64,000 nt of DNA from Fimbriiglobus sp043785105 (GTDB taxonomy: Bacteria > Planctomycetota > Planctomycetia > Gemmatales > Gemmataceae): assembly GCA_043785105.1 (NCBI GenBank), contig JAYVXO010000239.1, forward strand, positions 1 to 64,000. The letters run 5' to 3'. The notes below the pieces were generated by a model. It did no database searches. It had not been told where the DNA came from and saw nothing but the letters and a program-made list of their open reading frames with translations. The translations under genes were made by a program, and so were the position numbers. How positions within the stretch are numbered: the stretch's first letter is position 1; each line of letters starts with the position of its first letter. This document shows positions 14,256-22,116 of the stretch, piece by piece.

Positions 14256-15269
14256 TTATGCCGCCCAAAACCGCGCCAGTTCGCTGCGGAAGAAGTGCCA
14301 TAACCCTCTGGCTGCGAGCCAGCTTTTCGTGGCTTTGGCGCGGCGGCCACGTGCTAACCGTAGTGCGGATTGAGTGGTTTTGCCCGCGATTTGGAACGGC
14401 GTATCGAGTGTGACCAGAAGCTTGTAGCAGAACAACGCCACTGGGCCGACGCCGGCTTTGCGGAAGTAGTGAACGTAGCCGATGGCCACGTTTGGGGCGC
14501 TGAAGCTCACGTTGGCGCGGCTGGAAACTCGCCCGTAGTGCAGGATTTCCACGCTGCTGAAGTAAACCACTTTGTGATCGCGGCCCACTTGGGTGGACAG
14601 GTCCAGATCCTCACCGCCGAAGCGGTAGCGCTCATCCCATCGGCCACTTTTTTCAAACACGGTCTTGGGTAGGAACACGGCGGCGCCCATCAGCACTTCG
14701 ACGTTGCGGACGCCGTCGGGTTCAAAGGTGTCGCGGCGGTAGCGGTAGTACGCTTTGCGAAACAGTCCCGTCCAGCGCAGGAACGTGATGCGGTGCAGCA
14801 TCGCGTTCAGGGTCGGTTTGGTGCGGTAGCTAATTTGCAACGCGCCGTCGGCGCCACGCAGTTTCGGCCCCAGCATTCCGACGCCGGGGTGACGGTCCGC
14901 GAAGTGGGTAAATTCCGCGAGACTGTTCGGCGGCAATTCCGTGTCGTTGTTCAGGAAGAACAGGTACCGACCGCGCGCGAGATGGGCGGCTTGGTTGTTG
15001 CCCCGACTGAACCCACGATTGTCGCTGTTGCGGACGAGTACGATTTGCGGGAATTCGGCGGCCACCATGTCGGCGGCGCCGTCCGACGAGGCGTTATCCA
15101 CGATGATCGTCTCGAAGTCGATCCCTTGCGGTTGATCGTACAGCGAGACGAGACATTTGCGCAGCAACGCCACGCAGTTCCAGTTGACGATGCACACGGA
15201 AACCGTCGGCGTGACGGGCGAAATCCGTGTCGGCAATTCAACGGCCGTTGCGTCCTGCAAGAAGCCCAT
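14256..15269 (-). CDS. Family 2 glycosyltransferase (rhamnosyltransferase-like)
   Basis: A GT-A inverting glycosyltransferase. The 337-residue product opens with PTVSVCIVNWNCVALLRKCL and has IIVDNASSDGAADMV (nucleotide site), FLNNDTELPPNS (metal-binding acidic motif), and WDERYRFGGEDLDL, the conserved catalytic ED motif of dTDP-rhamnose-type enzymes. A C-terminal helical tail (~270-337) may hold it at the membrane. The ATG at 15269 is chosen rather than the longer start at 15338, since the extra 23 residues are unlike the family and a G-rich ribosome-site-like tract precedes 15269. It is not part of the large glycan locus 9 kb downstream. The sugar donor is inferred by resemblance only. Confidence 0.88.
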   Translation of the reverse strand: MGFLQDATAVELPTRISPVTPTVSVCIVNWNCVALLRKCLVSLYDQPQGIDFETIIVDNASSDGAADMVAAEFPQIVLVRNSDNRGFSRGNNQAAHLARGRYLFFLNNDTELPPNSLAEFTHFADRHPGVGMLGPKLRGADGALQISYRTKPTLNAMLHRITFLRWTGLFRKAYYRYRRDTFEPDGVRNVEVLMGAAVFLPKTVFEKSGRWDERYRFGGEDLDLSTQVGRDHKVVYFSSVEILHYGRVSSRANVSFSAPNVAIGYVHYFRKAGVGPVALFCYKLLVTLDTPFQIAGKTTQSALRLARGRRAKATKSWLAARGLWHFFRSELARFWAA

Positions 15270-15369
15270 TCGAGATACCCCACCCCACCAGCCACCGGCA
15301 CTGGCAAATTCGTGAACTTGGTAAATACCCCGATACATCGAAAAGTGTCAACTGCGGATGAAACGCAAA

Positions 15370-15792
15370 CTACTCCCCCGACACTTCGATCACGAAATCA
15401 ATCCCGTTGTCTTTGGCGCTGACCACTTCGCGTTCGATGCCGGATTTATCGGGGCGGCGGAGCGCGTTGGGGAAGCGGGGGTACCCACTGGCTTCGGTGA
15501 ACACGTCGGGCGGGTCGGCGATGGCGACGCGGTACCAACCGGGCGTGACGGTGGCGTTGCCTTCGTGGCTCAGCTTGTAGTTGCCGCTGGAATCAATTTT
15601 CGCCGAAAGGGATTTGCCGGTGTTGCCCTTCTCTTTGTCCGGTGCGAACACGATCAGTCCGCCAGCCAGTGGGCGACCTTGGTACGTGACGAGGCCATGA
15701 ACCGTGGCAGGTACGGTCGGTTCGGGTTTTCCACAACCGCACAACGGCATTAGCCCGGAAAGCAAAGCCAGGACGCCGCCCCTGATTTTCAT
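15370..15792 (-). CDS. Small lipoprotein with a transthyretin/carboxypeptidase-regulatory-like fold
   Basis: A 140-residue protein with a lipoprotein signal: MKIRGGVLALLSGLMPLCGC, with acylation expected at the last Cys of LCGC. After a short linker (GKPEPTVPATVHG) comes a beta-sandwich pattern, LVTYQGRPLAGGLIVFAPD and GNYKLSHEGNATVTPGWYRVAIA. This is typical of the 'carboxypeptidase regulatory-like' lipoproteins numerous in planctomycetes. Function is unknown, probably structural or binding at the membrane. The ATG at 15792 is set by the signal peptide; the frame is open further upstream to 16002. Confidence 0.82.
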   Translation of the reverse strand: MKIRGGVLALLSGLMPLCGCGKPEPTVPATVHGLVTYQGRPLAGGLIVFAPDKEKGNTGKSLSAKIDSSGNYKLSHEGNATVTPGWYRVAIADPPDVFTEASGYPRFPNALRRPDKSGIEREVVSAKDNGIDFVIEVSGE

Positions 15793-16005
15793 GACCGCCT
15801 CCACGAGCCAATCGAAATAACCCGTGTGAAATCGGCTTACGGGGTGTGGGGGAGTGAGTTCGATCCTTCGGATTGACGCGATTAGTTGGTTCGGGTAAAA
15901 ACTGCGGGCCATAGAACCGGGTGAACATTGGACGTTCGCTCGTTGGGGTTGGTTGAACTTCGGAACAGGTTCGACACTCCCGAAAACCGCAGAGGAGGGC
16001 ATCTC

Positions 16006-16710
16006 GTGAAGCGTCTGTTCGTTTATTTGTCAGCATTGGTCGGCCTTGGCGCGGCGGTTTATCTCGCCGGGCAAATTCAGGCCCAAGCCCCCGCAGCCGG
16101 GGCACCCCCAACAGCGAAGCCTGGTGGCCGCGTTGCGGTGTTCAACGTCGCCAAAGTCATGCGCGATTACTCCCGCTGGCAGCACTTCGCTAAAGTCATG
16201 AACGACAAGCGAACGATGGCCTCGGGCGAACTGGTCAAGCTCAACGACCAAATCACCCAAACGCAAGCCAAGATTCAAATTGAGAAGACGGAAATTCAGC
16301 GAGAAGCCCTCGGGAAGCAGTTGGTTGAATTCCAACGTCAGTTGGAAGATAAGCAACGCAACTACCGCAAGCAACTCGACGAAGAATCTGCCGGGTATCT
16401 CCGCAACCTGTTTGCGGAAATCCAAAGCTGCGTCAAAGCCGTAGTCGAAGCGAACGGGTTCGATCTGGTGATGGCATACCCGGATGCCATCACGGCGGAA
16501 GAATTGAACAGCCCACTGTATTACGACCTGAAGTTGCGACCGCCAGCCGCGATGCCGTTCTACGTCAGCCCGTCGGCGGACATGACCGACGTTCTCATTG
16601 CGACACTCAATAAGAGCTTCCCAGCTCCAGCCGTGACACAGGCTGCGGGGACCGTACCGGCACCGACAGGTGGCGCGATTGTGCCGACTCCTGGCACCCC
16701 GAGACCGTAA
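16006..16710 (+). CDS. OmpH/Skp-like periplasmic chaperone
   Basis: Skp proteins hold unfolded outer-membrane proteins in the periplasm. The 234-residue product has a signal peptide (VKRLFVYLSALVGLGAAVYL, cleaved near AQA). The OmpH core then opens with GGRVAVFNVAKVMRDYSRWQ, followed by a long charged coiled coil (~60-140: KLNDQITQTQAKIQIEKTEI). A strand AVVEANGFDLVMAYPDAI and a proline-rich tail (~200-234) follow. The GTG start at 16006 is fixed by the GAGGAGGG ribosome site and the signal peptide. Next comes lpxC, a common arrangement for ompH/lpx genes in Gram-negatives. It supports a true outer membrane. Confidence 0.88.
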   Translation: MKRLFVYLSALVGLGAAVYLAGQIQAQAPAAGAPPTAKPGGRVAVFNVAKVMRDYSRWQHFAKVMNDKRTMASGELVKLNDQITQTQAKIQIEKTEIQREALGKQLVEFQRQLEDKQRNYRKQLDEESAGYLRNLFAEIQSCVKAVVEANGFDLVMAYPDAITAEELNSPLYYDLKLRPPAAMPFYVSPSADMTDVLIATLNKSFPAPAVTQAAGTVPAPTGGAIVPTPGTPRP

Positions 16711-16904
16711 CCGGCAACAAATTTGCTCGAAATTGGGTAAGCTGAGCAAGCCGGATGAAGTATCTTTTAATCTTGGCCGATGGTTAACACCATTCGGCCA
16801 AGGGTGATCCACTCTGATTCACCCTAGAGTAAACCTGAGCCGTCGCGGTTGATTTCCCTATAAAGGGTGTTTTGGACTGGCCTTGCGCCGGAAGGGCGGG
16901 AGTC

Positions 16905-17840
16905 GTGCGACGGATTGGTTACAGACACCAACGAACGTTGGCCCAATCAGCCGAAGTGCGCGGCGTCGGTATCGTTACCGGCGCGCACGTTCGCTTACGG
17001 TTTCGCCCGGCACCGATCAATTCGGGGCTGGTTTTTGTGCGGACCGATTTGCCGTACCGCCCGATGACCCCGGCACGCGCCGATCGCGTCACCGGCACCA
17101 ATCGTCGGACCACGCTCGGGACAATCGAAACCGGCGTGACATTGGTTGAACATGTCCTGGCCGCACTGGCCGGCTTGAGAATTGATAATTGCGTCATCGA
17201 ACTGGATGCCGTTGAACCACCGGGATTAGATGGTTCCGCGTTCGGGTTTACCGAAGTCCTGAGCCACGCGGGGATTGTGTTGCAATCCGACCGCCGTGCG
17301 ATCTGGGCACCCACCGAACCCGTCGTAGTCAGCCAAGGCGGCGCGACAATCGGGTTGCACCCGCCCGAGTCGTTGAACCACCCGACGTTGAGCGCGAGTT
17401 ACATCCTGGATTACGGCTCACGAGCACCGATTCCACGACAAGCGTACACGATGACGGTCTCGCCGAACTCGTTCATGCGGGACGTGGCCGGGTGTCGGAC
17501 GTTCTTGCTGGAACAAGAAGCGCATGTCCTTCGCCAACAAGGCGTTGGAACGCACCTGACCGCGTCCGAAGTGCTGGTATTTGGACCGCAAGGGTTAATT
17601 GACAACAAGTTGCGGTATGCAGACGAACCGGCCCGGCATAAGATTCTGGACCTGATCGGCGACTTGGCGTTGTGTGGCTTCGATGTTGTCGGTCATCTGG
17701 TTGCCTACCGTTCCGGACATGCGTTGAACGTGGCACTGGCGAAAACGTTGGTACACCGAACGTTGGTGAAGTTGACGATGACGGACGACGAGATACTCCC
17801 AACTCGGGTGTCCCTTCCCCGGCGACAGCGTGCGGCATGA
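16905..17840 (+). CDS. lpxC: LpxC, UDP-3-O-acyl-GlcNAc deacetylase
   Basis: Zn-dependent committed step of lipid A synthesis. The 311-residue protein starts VRRIGYRHQRTLAQSAEVRG (GTG at 16905, preceded by GAAGGGCGGG), aligning with the family start QRTL. The Zn ligands are H83 in VEHVLAAL, with E82 the general base, and H245 and D249 in RHKILDLIGDL. H272 in SGHALNVAL is the remaining catalytic His, and GLDGSA supplies the substrate loop. All catalytic residues are present and the length is normal (~305), with no FabZ fusion. A TTG at 16872 in frame is a weaker alternative. The downstream oxidoreductase frame begins with an ATGA overlap at 17837, implying coupled translation. Confidence 0.95.
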   Translation: MRRIGYRHQRTLAQSAEVRGVGIVTGAHVRLRFRPAPINSGLVFVRTDLPYRPMTPARADRVTGTNRRTTLGTIETGVTLVEHVLAALAGLRIDNCVIELDAVEPPGLDGSAFGFTEVLSHAGIVLQSDRRAIWAPTEPVVVSQGGATIGLHPPESLNHPTLSASYILDYGSRAPIPRQAYTMTVSPNSFMRDVAGCRTFLLEQEAHVLRQQGVGTHLTASEVLVFGPQGLIDNKLRYADEPARHKILDLIGDLALCGFDVVGHLVAYRSGHALNVALAKTLVHRTLVKLTMTDDEILPTRVSLPRRQRAA

Positions 17841-17977
17841 GTATGGTTCCGTTTCCACCGCCCCCACCCCGTGCTGACCCTCATGACGAGGCGATTCACG
17901 CACCCAAAACTGGGCGGGTTACTCGGCGTCAGACCAAGGACGGTACTGACTCCCATTTGACGAAGGCTAGGGACGGC

Positions 17978-19075
17978 ATGACCCGGTTGCGGATAGCGGT
18001 GATCGGAGTCGGACACCTTGGCCAGCACCACGCGCGGATTCTAGCCAGCTTTCCGGACGTCGAGTTGGTCGGTGTCGTCGATGCCAGCAGCGCTCAAGCG
18101 TTGACCGTCGCCCAACGGCACGGGTCACGCGGTTACGATCGACATGAACCCCTTCTCGACCAAGTCGATGCGGTTTCGGTTGTGACACCGACGAGCTTTC
18201 ACCACCACGTTGCCAGTGAGTTCTTGCGCCGGGGTATTGCAACACTCGTTGAAAAACCAATCTGCAAGACCGTCGATGAAGCCGATGAACTGATTACGAT
18301 CGCACAACAAAGCGGCGCCGCGTTGCAAGTCGGTCACATCGAACGCTTCAACCCCGCCTTTGAAGAACTCATCAAGCGCCCGATCACCGCAAAGTTTATC
18401 GAAGCCGAACGGCATGGCCCGTTCACCGGACGCAGCACCGACATTGGCGCGATCCTCGACCTGATGATCCACGACATCGACTTGATTTTGACGCTCGTGG
18501 GCGGCCCGGTGAAAGACGTTCACGCCGTCGGCGCCGCCGTGTTGGGCGGCCACGAAGACATGGTGAACGCCCGGTTGGTCTTCGAGACGGGTTGCGTGGC
18601 TCACATCACGGCCAGTCGCATCAGCGCCCGTCCCAAACGGCGGCTACGGGTCTGGGCGCCGGAAGGCTACGCCGGTATCGACTTCGTGAGTCGCAAACTC
18701 CACCTCGTGCAAGTCAGTGACGAAGTGCGACGCCAAGGCTTACGCATCGACCGCATGGACACCGCCGCCAAAGCCCGCCTCAAGGACGAAGTGTTCGGTC
18801 GTCACCTCGAAGTGTTGAACATTGACAGTGACCGCAAGTGCGACCAACTCACGGCGGAACTGCGGGACTTCGTCGATTGCGTCCGCCACAACCGCACCCC
18901 CCGCGTGACCGGCGAAGCCGGCCGCGACGCCCTAGCCATCGCCCACCGCGTCCTCGAAAGCGTCCGCGCCCACCAATGGGAAGGCACCCCCGACGGCGCC
19001 ACCGGCCCCAACAAAATGCCCCGCCCCGAAGGCAAACTCTTCGAGTTGCCGAAGAGCCAAAGCGAAGCGGCGTAA
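17978..19075 (+). CDS. Gfo/Idh/MocA family NAD(P)-dependent oxidoreductase, candidate GnnA-like enzyme
   Basis: The cytoplasmic 365-residue form begins MTRLRIAVIGVGHLGQHHAR with the Rossmann GxGxxG. EKPICKTVDEAD carries the family EKP motif and IGAILDLMIHDIDLIL the catalytic His/Asp motif. The C-terminal half is the alpha/beta oxidoreductase domain. An alternative ATG at 17837 overlaps the lpxC stop (ATGA) and would add 47 proline/charged residues; the domain itself starts at 17978. Coupling to lpxC suggests a lipid A or envelope-sugar role, such as 3-dehydrogenation of UDP-GlcNAc as done by GnnA. The partner aminotransferase GnnB is not seen nearby. There is no Tat signal, unlike the paralogue at 48499-50013. 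Confidence 0.88.
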   Translation: MTRLRIAVIGVGHLGQHHARILASFPDVELVGVVDASSAQALTVAQRHGSRGYDRHEPLLDQVDAVSVVTPTSFHHHVASEFLRRGIATLVEKPICKTVDEADELITIAQQSGAALQVGHIERFNPAFEELIKRPITAKFIEAERHGPFTGRSTDIGAILDLMIHDIDLILTLVGGPVKDVHAVGAAVLGGHEDMVNARLVFETGCVAHITASRISARPKRRLRVWAPEGYAGIDFVSRKLHLVQVSDEVRRQGLRIDRMDTAAKARLKDEVFGRHLEVLNIDSDRKCDQLTAELRDFVDCVRHNRTPRVTGEAGRDALAIAHRVLESVRAHQWEGTPDGATGPNKMPRPEGKLFELPKSQSEAA

Positions 19076-19262
19076 AGCGAAACTTGACGCCCAACATCAG
19101 ACGGTTTAGCTTGCGACCAGATGGTTGCTTTGGCTGAGCCGTTTGTTCGTGTATGGGGATGGTTTGTGCAGTCAAAATCTGCAGAACGCCTCCGAACCTA
19201 TGCCAAGTTATTCAGTCGTTGATGATGAGACAATTCGCGTATTTGTCATCCACGAGGTTTCA

Positions 19263-20078
19263 ATGTCCGCTAAGATGCCAAAAGGAATTTGTATTATCTG
19301 TGGCTCAGAGGGAGATTTGTCTTTTGAGCACACCCCGCCTCACTCTGCATTCAACGATTGCAAAGTTCTGTTCACTTCAGCAGATGTCTATTGGAATCGT
19401 GGTCCAGGCAAGAATCTTCCTGCGATAGGGAAACAATTTCAAAGGGGCTATGGACGCAATTCGATTTGTCAGCCATGCAACTGGAAAACCGGCCAATGGT
19501 ATGTGCCGTATTTTGCCGATTGGTGCCGAAAAGGGAAGGAGTTCTATGACCGAACAAAGGGGCGGTCTGGGGTCATGGAATTATCACTCATTTTCCCTCT
19601 GCCGGTAATCAAACAAGTATCGACAATCTTCCTCGCGCGGTACGGGGATTATCTCGATCCAAGCAATAAGGCACCTCTCGTTCGTTTCGTTCTCAACAAA
19701 GAGCAACGCTACCTTGACCCGAAATACCGATTTTGGGTCTACCTTGTTGCTCCCGGACCACTGAGAGACGCACCGCCAAGTTTGTCTCTCGATGTTCTCA
19801 ACGGAAAGGCGATGTACGGCGCGGAGTTTTCATTTCCGCCATACGGTTACCTCATGACGGTGAACTCGCAACCGAGCGAGCCAAAACTTCGAGAAATCTC
19901 GTATTTCACACGGTATGCTTATCTGGAAATGAAACAATTTTCGTTAGACCTCCAAGTGCTACCAACTCACGGTCCTACTATGGGAGACTACCGATCGTTT
20001 GCAAACATCACTCCAGATAAGAGCGCACCGAATGTAGTTTTGCAATCAATTGGCCATGAATTACACTTGCACCGATAA
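19263..20078 (+). CDS. HNH-like treble-clef protein of unknown role
   Basis: About 271 residues. The N-terminus carries KGICIICGSEGDLSFEHTPP (CxxC then EH), and about 50 residues later SICQPCNWKTGQWY (CxxCN). The order CxxC - EH - CxxCN is that of HNH/treble-clef nucleases. The remaining ~190 residues show alternating strands with an FPLPVIKQVSTIFLARYGDY segment and no recognised domain. The ATG at 19263 is just before the first Cys pair; an earlier ATG at 19200 is possible. Base composition is more AT-rich than lpxC, suggesting transfer. Possibly a nuclease or defence component, but neighbours do not support a system; it stands alone. Confidence 0.62.
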   Translation: MSAKMPKGICIICGSEGDLSFEHTPPHSAFNDCKVLFTSADVYWNRGPGKNLPAIGKQFQRGYGRNSICQPCNWKTGQWYVPYFADWCRKGKEFYDRTKGRSGVMELSLIFPLPVIKQVSTIFLARYGDYLDPSNKAPLVRFVLNKEQRYLDPKYRFWVYLVAPGPLRDAPPSLSLDVLNGKAMYGAEFSFPPYGYLMTVNSQPSEPKLREISYFTRYAYLEMKQFSLDLQVLPTHGPTMGDYRSFANITPDKSAPNVVLQSIGHELHLHR

Positions 20079-20166
20079 AACCGCAGCGTACCGTGTGCGT
20101 GGAATCGTTGTGGGTGAGCCGTGACGGCCAGTGGCGCAGTCAACACCCTGCGTTAAATTGACGTGT

Positions 20167-20598
20167 TCAAGCATCGACCATGTGTTCGCCACCGTGCTCG
20201 GGATTGCCGATCAGCCGCTGTCCCCGTGGATCGACGATCCAGTCCATCAACTCCAGCGGAACCTGTCCGACGATGATCGAGAATTCATTGGGGATCTCGG
20301 CGACATCGCTAATGCAATCCCGCCCCTGAATTGTTAGCCGGACGGCTCGATAGATTTGAAGCGGCGTTGGGCCGGCGACTGTGCGAGCCGGACGGATCCG
20401 GAGCGGCTCCAACCCGAGTGCCGCGATGAGCCGCTTCGGGACCATCAGCCCGGTCGCCCCGGTGTCGATCAAGGCATCGCCTACCTCAACCCGCCGGACT
20501 TGGTCCGCAGCAAGCGCGCCCCGTTGGACCGCGAACAGGTCGTCCAAGTTCTCGACTGTTGCTGTCACCAGCACTTTGCCCATGATTGCACTCGCCAT
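20167..20598 (-). CDS. Retropepsin-like aspartic protease domain protein
   Basis: A 143-residue protein with the single-domain retroviral-type aspartic protease signature: DALIDTGATGLMVPKRLIAA (catalytic DTGA) and IVGQVPLELMDWIVDPRGQR (the ILG-like flap-end motif, ending in the family D-P-x-x-x). Such single-domain proteins are active as dimers in retroviral relatives. Bacterial members are often labelled 'clan AA aspartic protease' and have no assigned substrate. The ATG at 20598 follows a clear GGAGG ribosome site. No signal peptide, so probably cytoplasmic. A 35-bp inverted repeat lies just upstream. Confidence 0.85.
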   Translation of the reverse strand: MASAIMGKVLVTATVENLDDLFAVQRGALAADQVRRVEVGDALIDTGATGLMVPKRLIAALGLEPLRIRPARTVAGPTPLQIYRAVRLTIQGRDCISDVAEIPNEFSIIVGQVPLELMDWIVDPRGQRLIGNPEHGGEHMVDA

Positions 20599-20654
20599 TA
20601 GAATCCTCCACAGGATGGATTGCTCCGACGTTGCGCGGTTTGCGTAACGAATCT

Positions 20655-20775
20655 CATCCGAGCCACGACCGTGAGGGAGTGGCCCAACCCGCCTCGCACG
20701 ACACGTTGTTTTACCATCGGGAAGCGGAACGAGGGTGGCAGGTTGGGCCACTCCCTCACGGTCGTGGCTCGGATG
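20655..20775. repeat. Perfect 35-bp inverted repeat with ~51-base loop
   Basis: Arms 20655-20689 and 20741-20775 are exact reverse complements (core CGAGCCACGACCGTGAGGGA). It sits between the 5' end of the retropepsin-like gene and the 3' end of the TPR operon, both on the minus strand. It could terminate the TPR operon. No other copy was noticed in this window. Confidence 0.92.
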
Positions 20776-20784
20776 ATCCTGCCT

Positions 20785-22116
20785 TTACTTCTTCTCGTCT
20801 TTCTTCGGCGGGAGTTTCTTTTCAACTTCGGCTAACAGGGCGGTGCCTTCGGCTTTGTAGACGTAGGGGCCGCGGGCGTCGGCGACGGACTTTAGGATTT
20901 TGTAGGCGTCGTCGTGGCGTTGTTTATCGACGAGGATGCGGGCGAAGAAGTAGGCGGCATCGCGGGAGAGGGAGCCGGATTGCATGGCGTTCGACAAGGC
21001 TTTTTCGGCGTTGTCGAGTTGGCCTGCCTTGTAATAACACCACCCCAGAACGGCATACGCCTCGGCATTCTTCTGGTTCTTCCGCACCTCGGATTCGGCG
21101 AGTTCCACCGCCCGTACTTGCTTGTCTTTCATCGGGGATTCGGCCAACGTCAGGGCCAGATTCCAGGCGGCAAAGGCGTTGTTGGGCGAATCCTGGAGCA
21201 GCTTCTGGAAGATCGGTTCGGCGGCGGCGAAGTCCTTGCGGTACCGGGCGGCTAGCCCTTGCAACGCGGCGGTTTCCTTGCTGGTCGGGTCCAGTTGGGC
21301 GGCGGTTTTTAAGTACAGTTCCGTCTCGGCGGCCCGCGAATGGTCGATCAACCAAGCGGAGTAGGCACGGTGCGACTTCGGGTTCGAGGCGTAGGTCGTC
21401 ACGGCCTTTTTGAACCACTCCTCCGCTTTCTCGTCCGCGTTTTGCGAGTTGTATAACGCGGCCATTTGGAGTTCGGGCAGTTCGGACGCCGGGTCGTCGC
21501 GGTAGGCGGTTTGAAATTCGACGAGCGCTTCGTCCGGCTTGTTCATCAAGAAGGTTGCGGACCCCAGGCGGGTCCGGGCCGGCCCGTTTTTGGGATCGTC
21601 GGTCAACACGGCCATCAGGTGCTCTTTCGCGCTCGTGAAGTCCCGCCGCCCCTCATACGAGGCGGCAAGACCGAGGCGAGCTTCCCTCATAAATCGCTTG
21701 CGTTGCTCCGGATCCCAGCGCGGGTCCGTGGCAACTTGCAGGAGGGCTTGGCAACTCAGAATCGCGTCCGTCAGGCGTCCCTCGCCGAACGCGAAGTTCG
21801 CGTTCATCAAGAAAACTTCGGGGTGCTTCGGCTCTTCGGACGCGGCGGCTTCGAGGGTTTGCCGGGCGAGTTGCCCCTGCTTGGCTTGGTAAAACATCGA
21901 CGCGAGTAGGATGCGCGCCGGCGGGAGCTTGGGGTTCTTGCTCACAGCGGCTTGCAGGGCCTTGTAGGTGTCCTCGTACTTTTGAGCCGCGAAAAGTTCG
22001 CGGGCTTGCTCTTCCTCGGCGGTGACCGCTGGCTTGGCAGGGGGTTGGGCCAAGGCTGTCATGCCCAAGAACGACGCGAGTAACACGAGGGAAGCAATCA
22101 ATCGGCGCAAAGTCAC
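20785..22116 (-). CDS. Exported TPR-repeat protein
   Basis: A 443-residue protein with a signal peptide (TLRRLIASLVLLASFLGM, cleavage near ALAQ). Tandem 34-residue helical repeats of TPR type follow through about residue 420, e.g. ARILLASMFYQAKQGQLARQ and AYAVLGWCYYKAGQLDNAEK. It ends with a lysine-rich tail (EKKLPPKKDEKK). TPRs mediate protein contacts; no enzymatic domain is seen. The GTG start at 22116 overlaps the upstream stop (GTGA) and has a GGGAG ribosome site, so it is translationally coupled to the larger TPR gene. The two probably form a periplasmic assembly or complex; the partner is unknown. Confidence 0.82.
   Translation of the reverse strand: MTLRRLIASLVLLASFLGMTALAQPPAKPAVTAEEEQARELFAAQKYEDTYKALQAAVSKNPKLPPARILLASMFYQAKQGQLARQTLEAAASEEPKHPEVFLMNANFAFGEGRLTDAILSCQALLQVATDPRWDPEQRKRFMREARLGLAASYEGRRDFTSAKEHLMAVLTDDPKNGPARTRLGSATFLMNKPDEALVEFQTAYRDDPASELPELQMAALYNSQNADEKAEEWFKKAVTTYASNPKSHRAYSAWLIDHSRAAETELYLKTAAQLDPTSKETAALQGLAARYRKDFAAAEPIFQKLLQDSPNNAFAAWNLALTLAESPMKDKQVRAVELAESEVRKNQKNAEAYAVLGWCYYKAGQLDNAEKALSNAMQSGSLSRDAAYFFARILVDKQRHDDAYKILKSVADARGPYVYKAEGTALLAEVEKKLPPKKDEKK

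Noticed and set aside
20586..21413. 275-codon plus-strand open frame opposite the TPR gene
   Set aside because: Antisense shadow rich in Arg/Ser; the minus-strand TPR protein with signal peptide explains the DNA.
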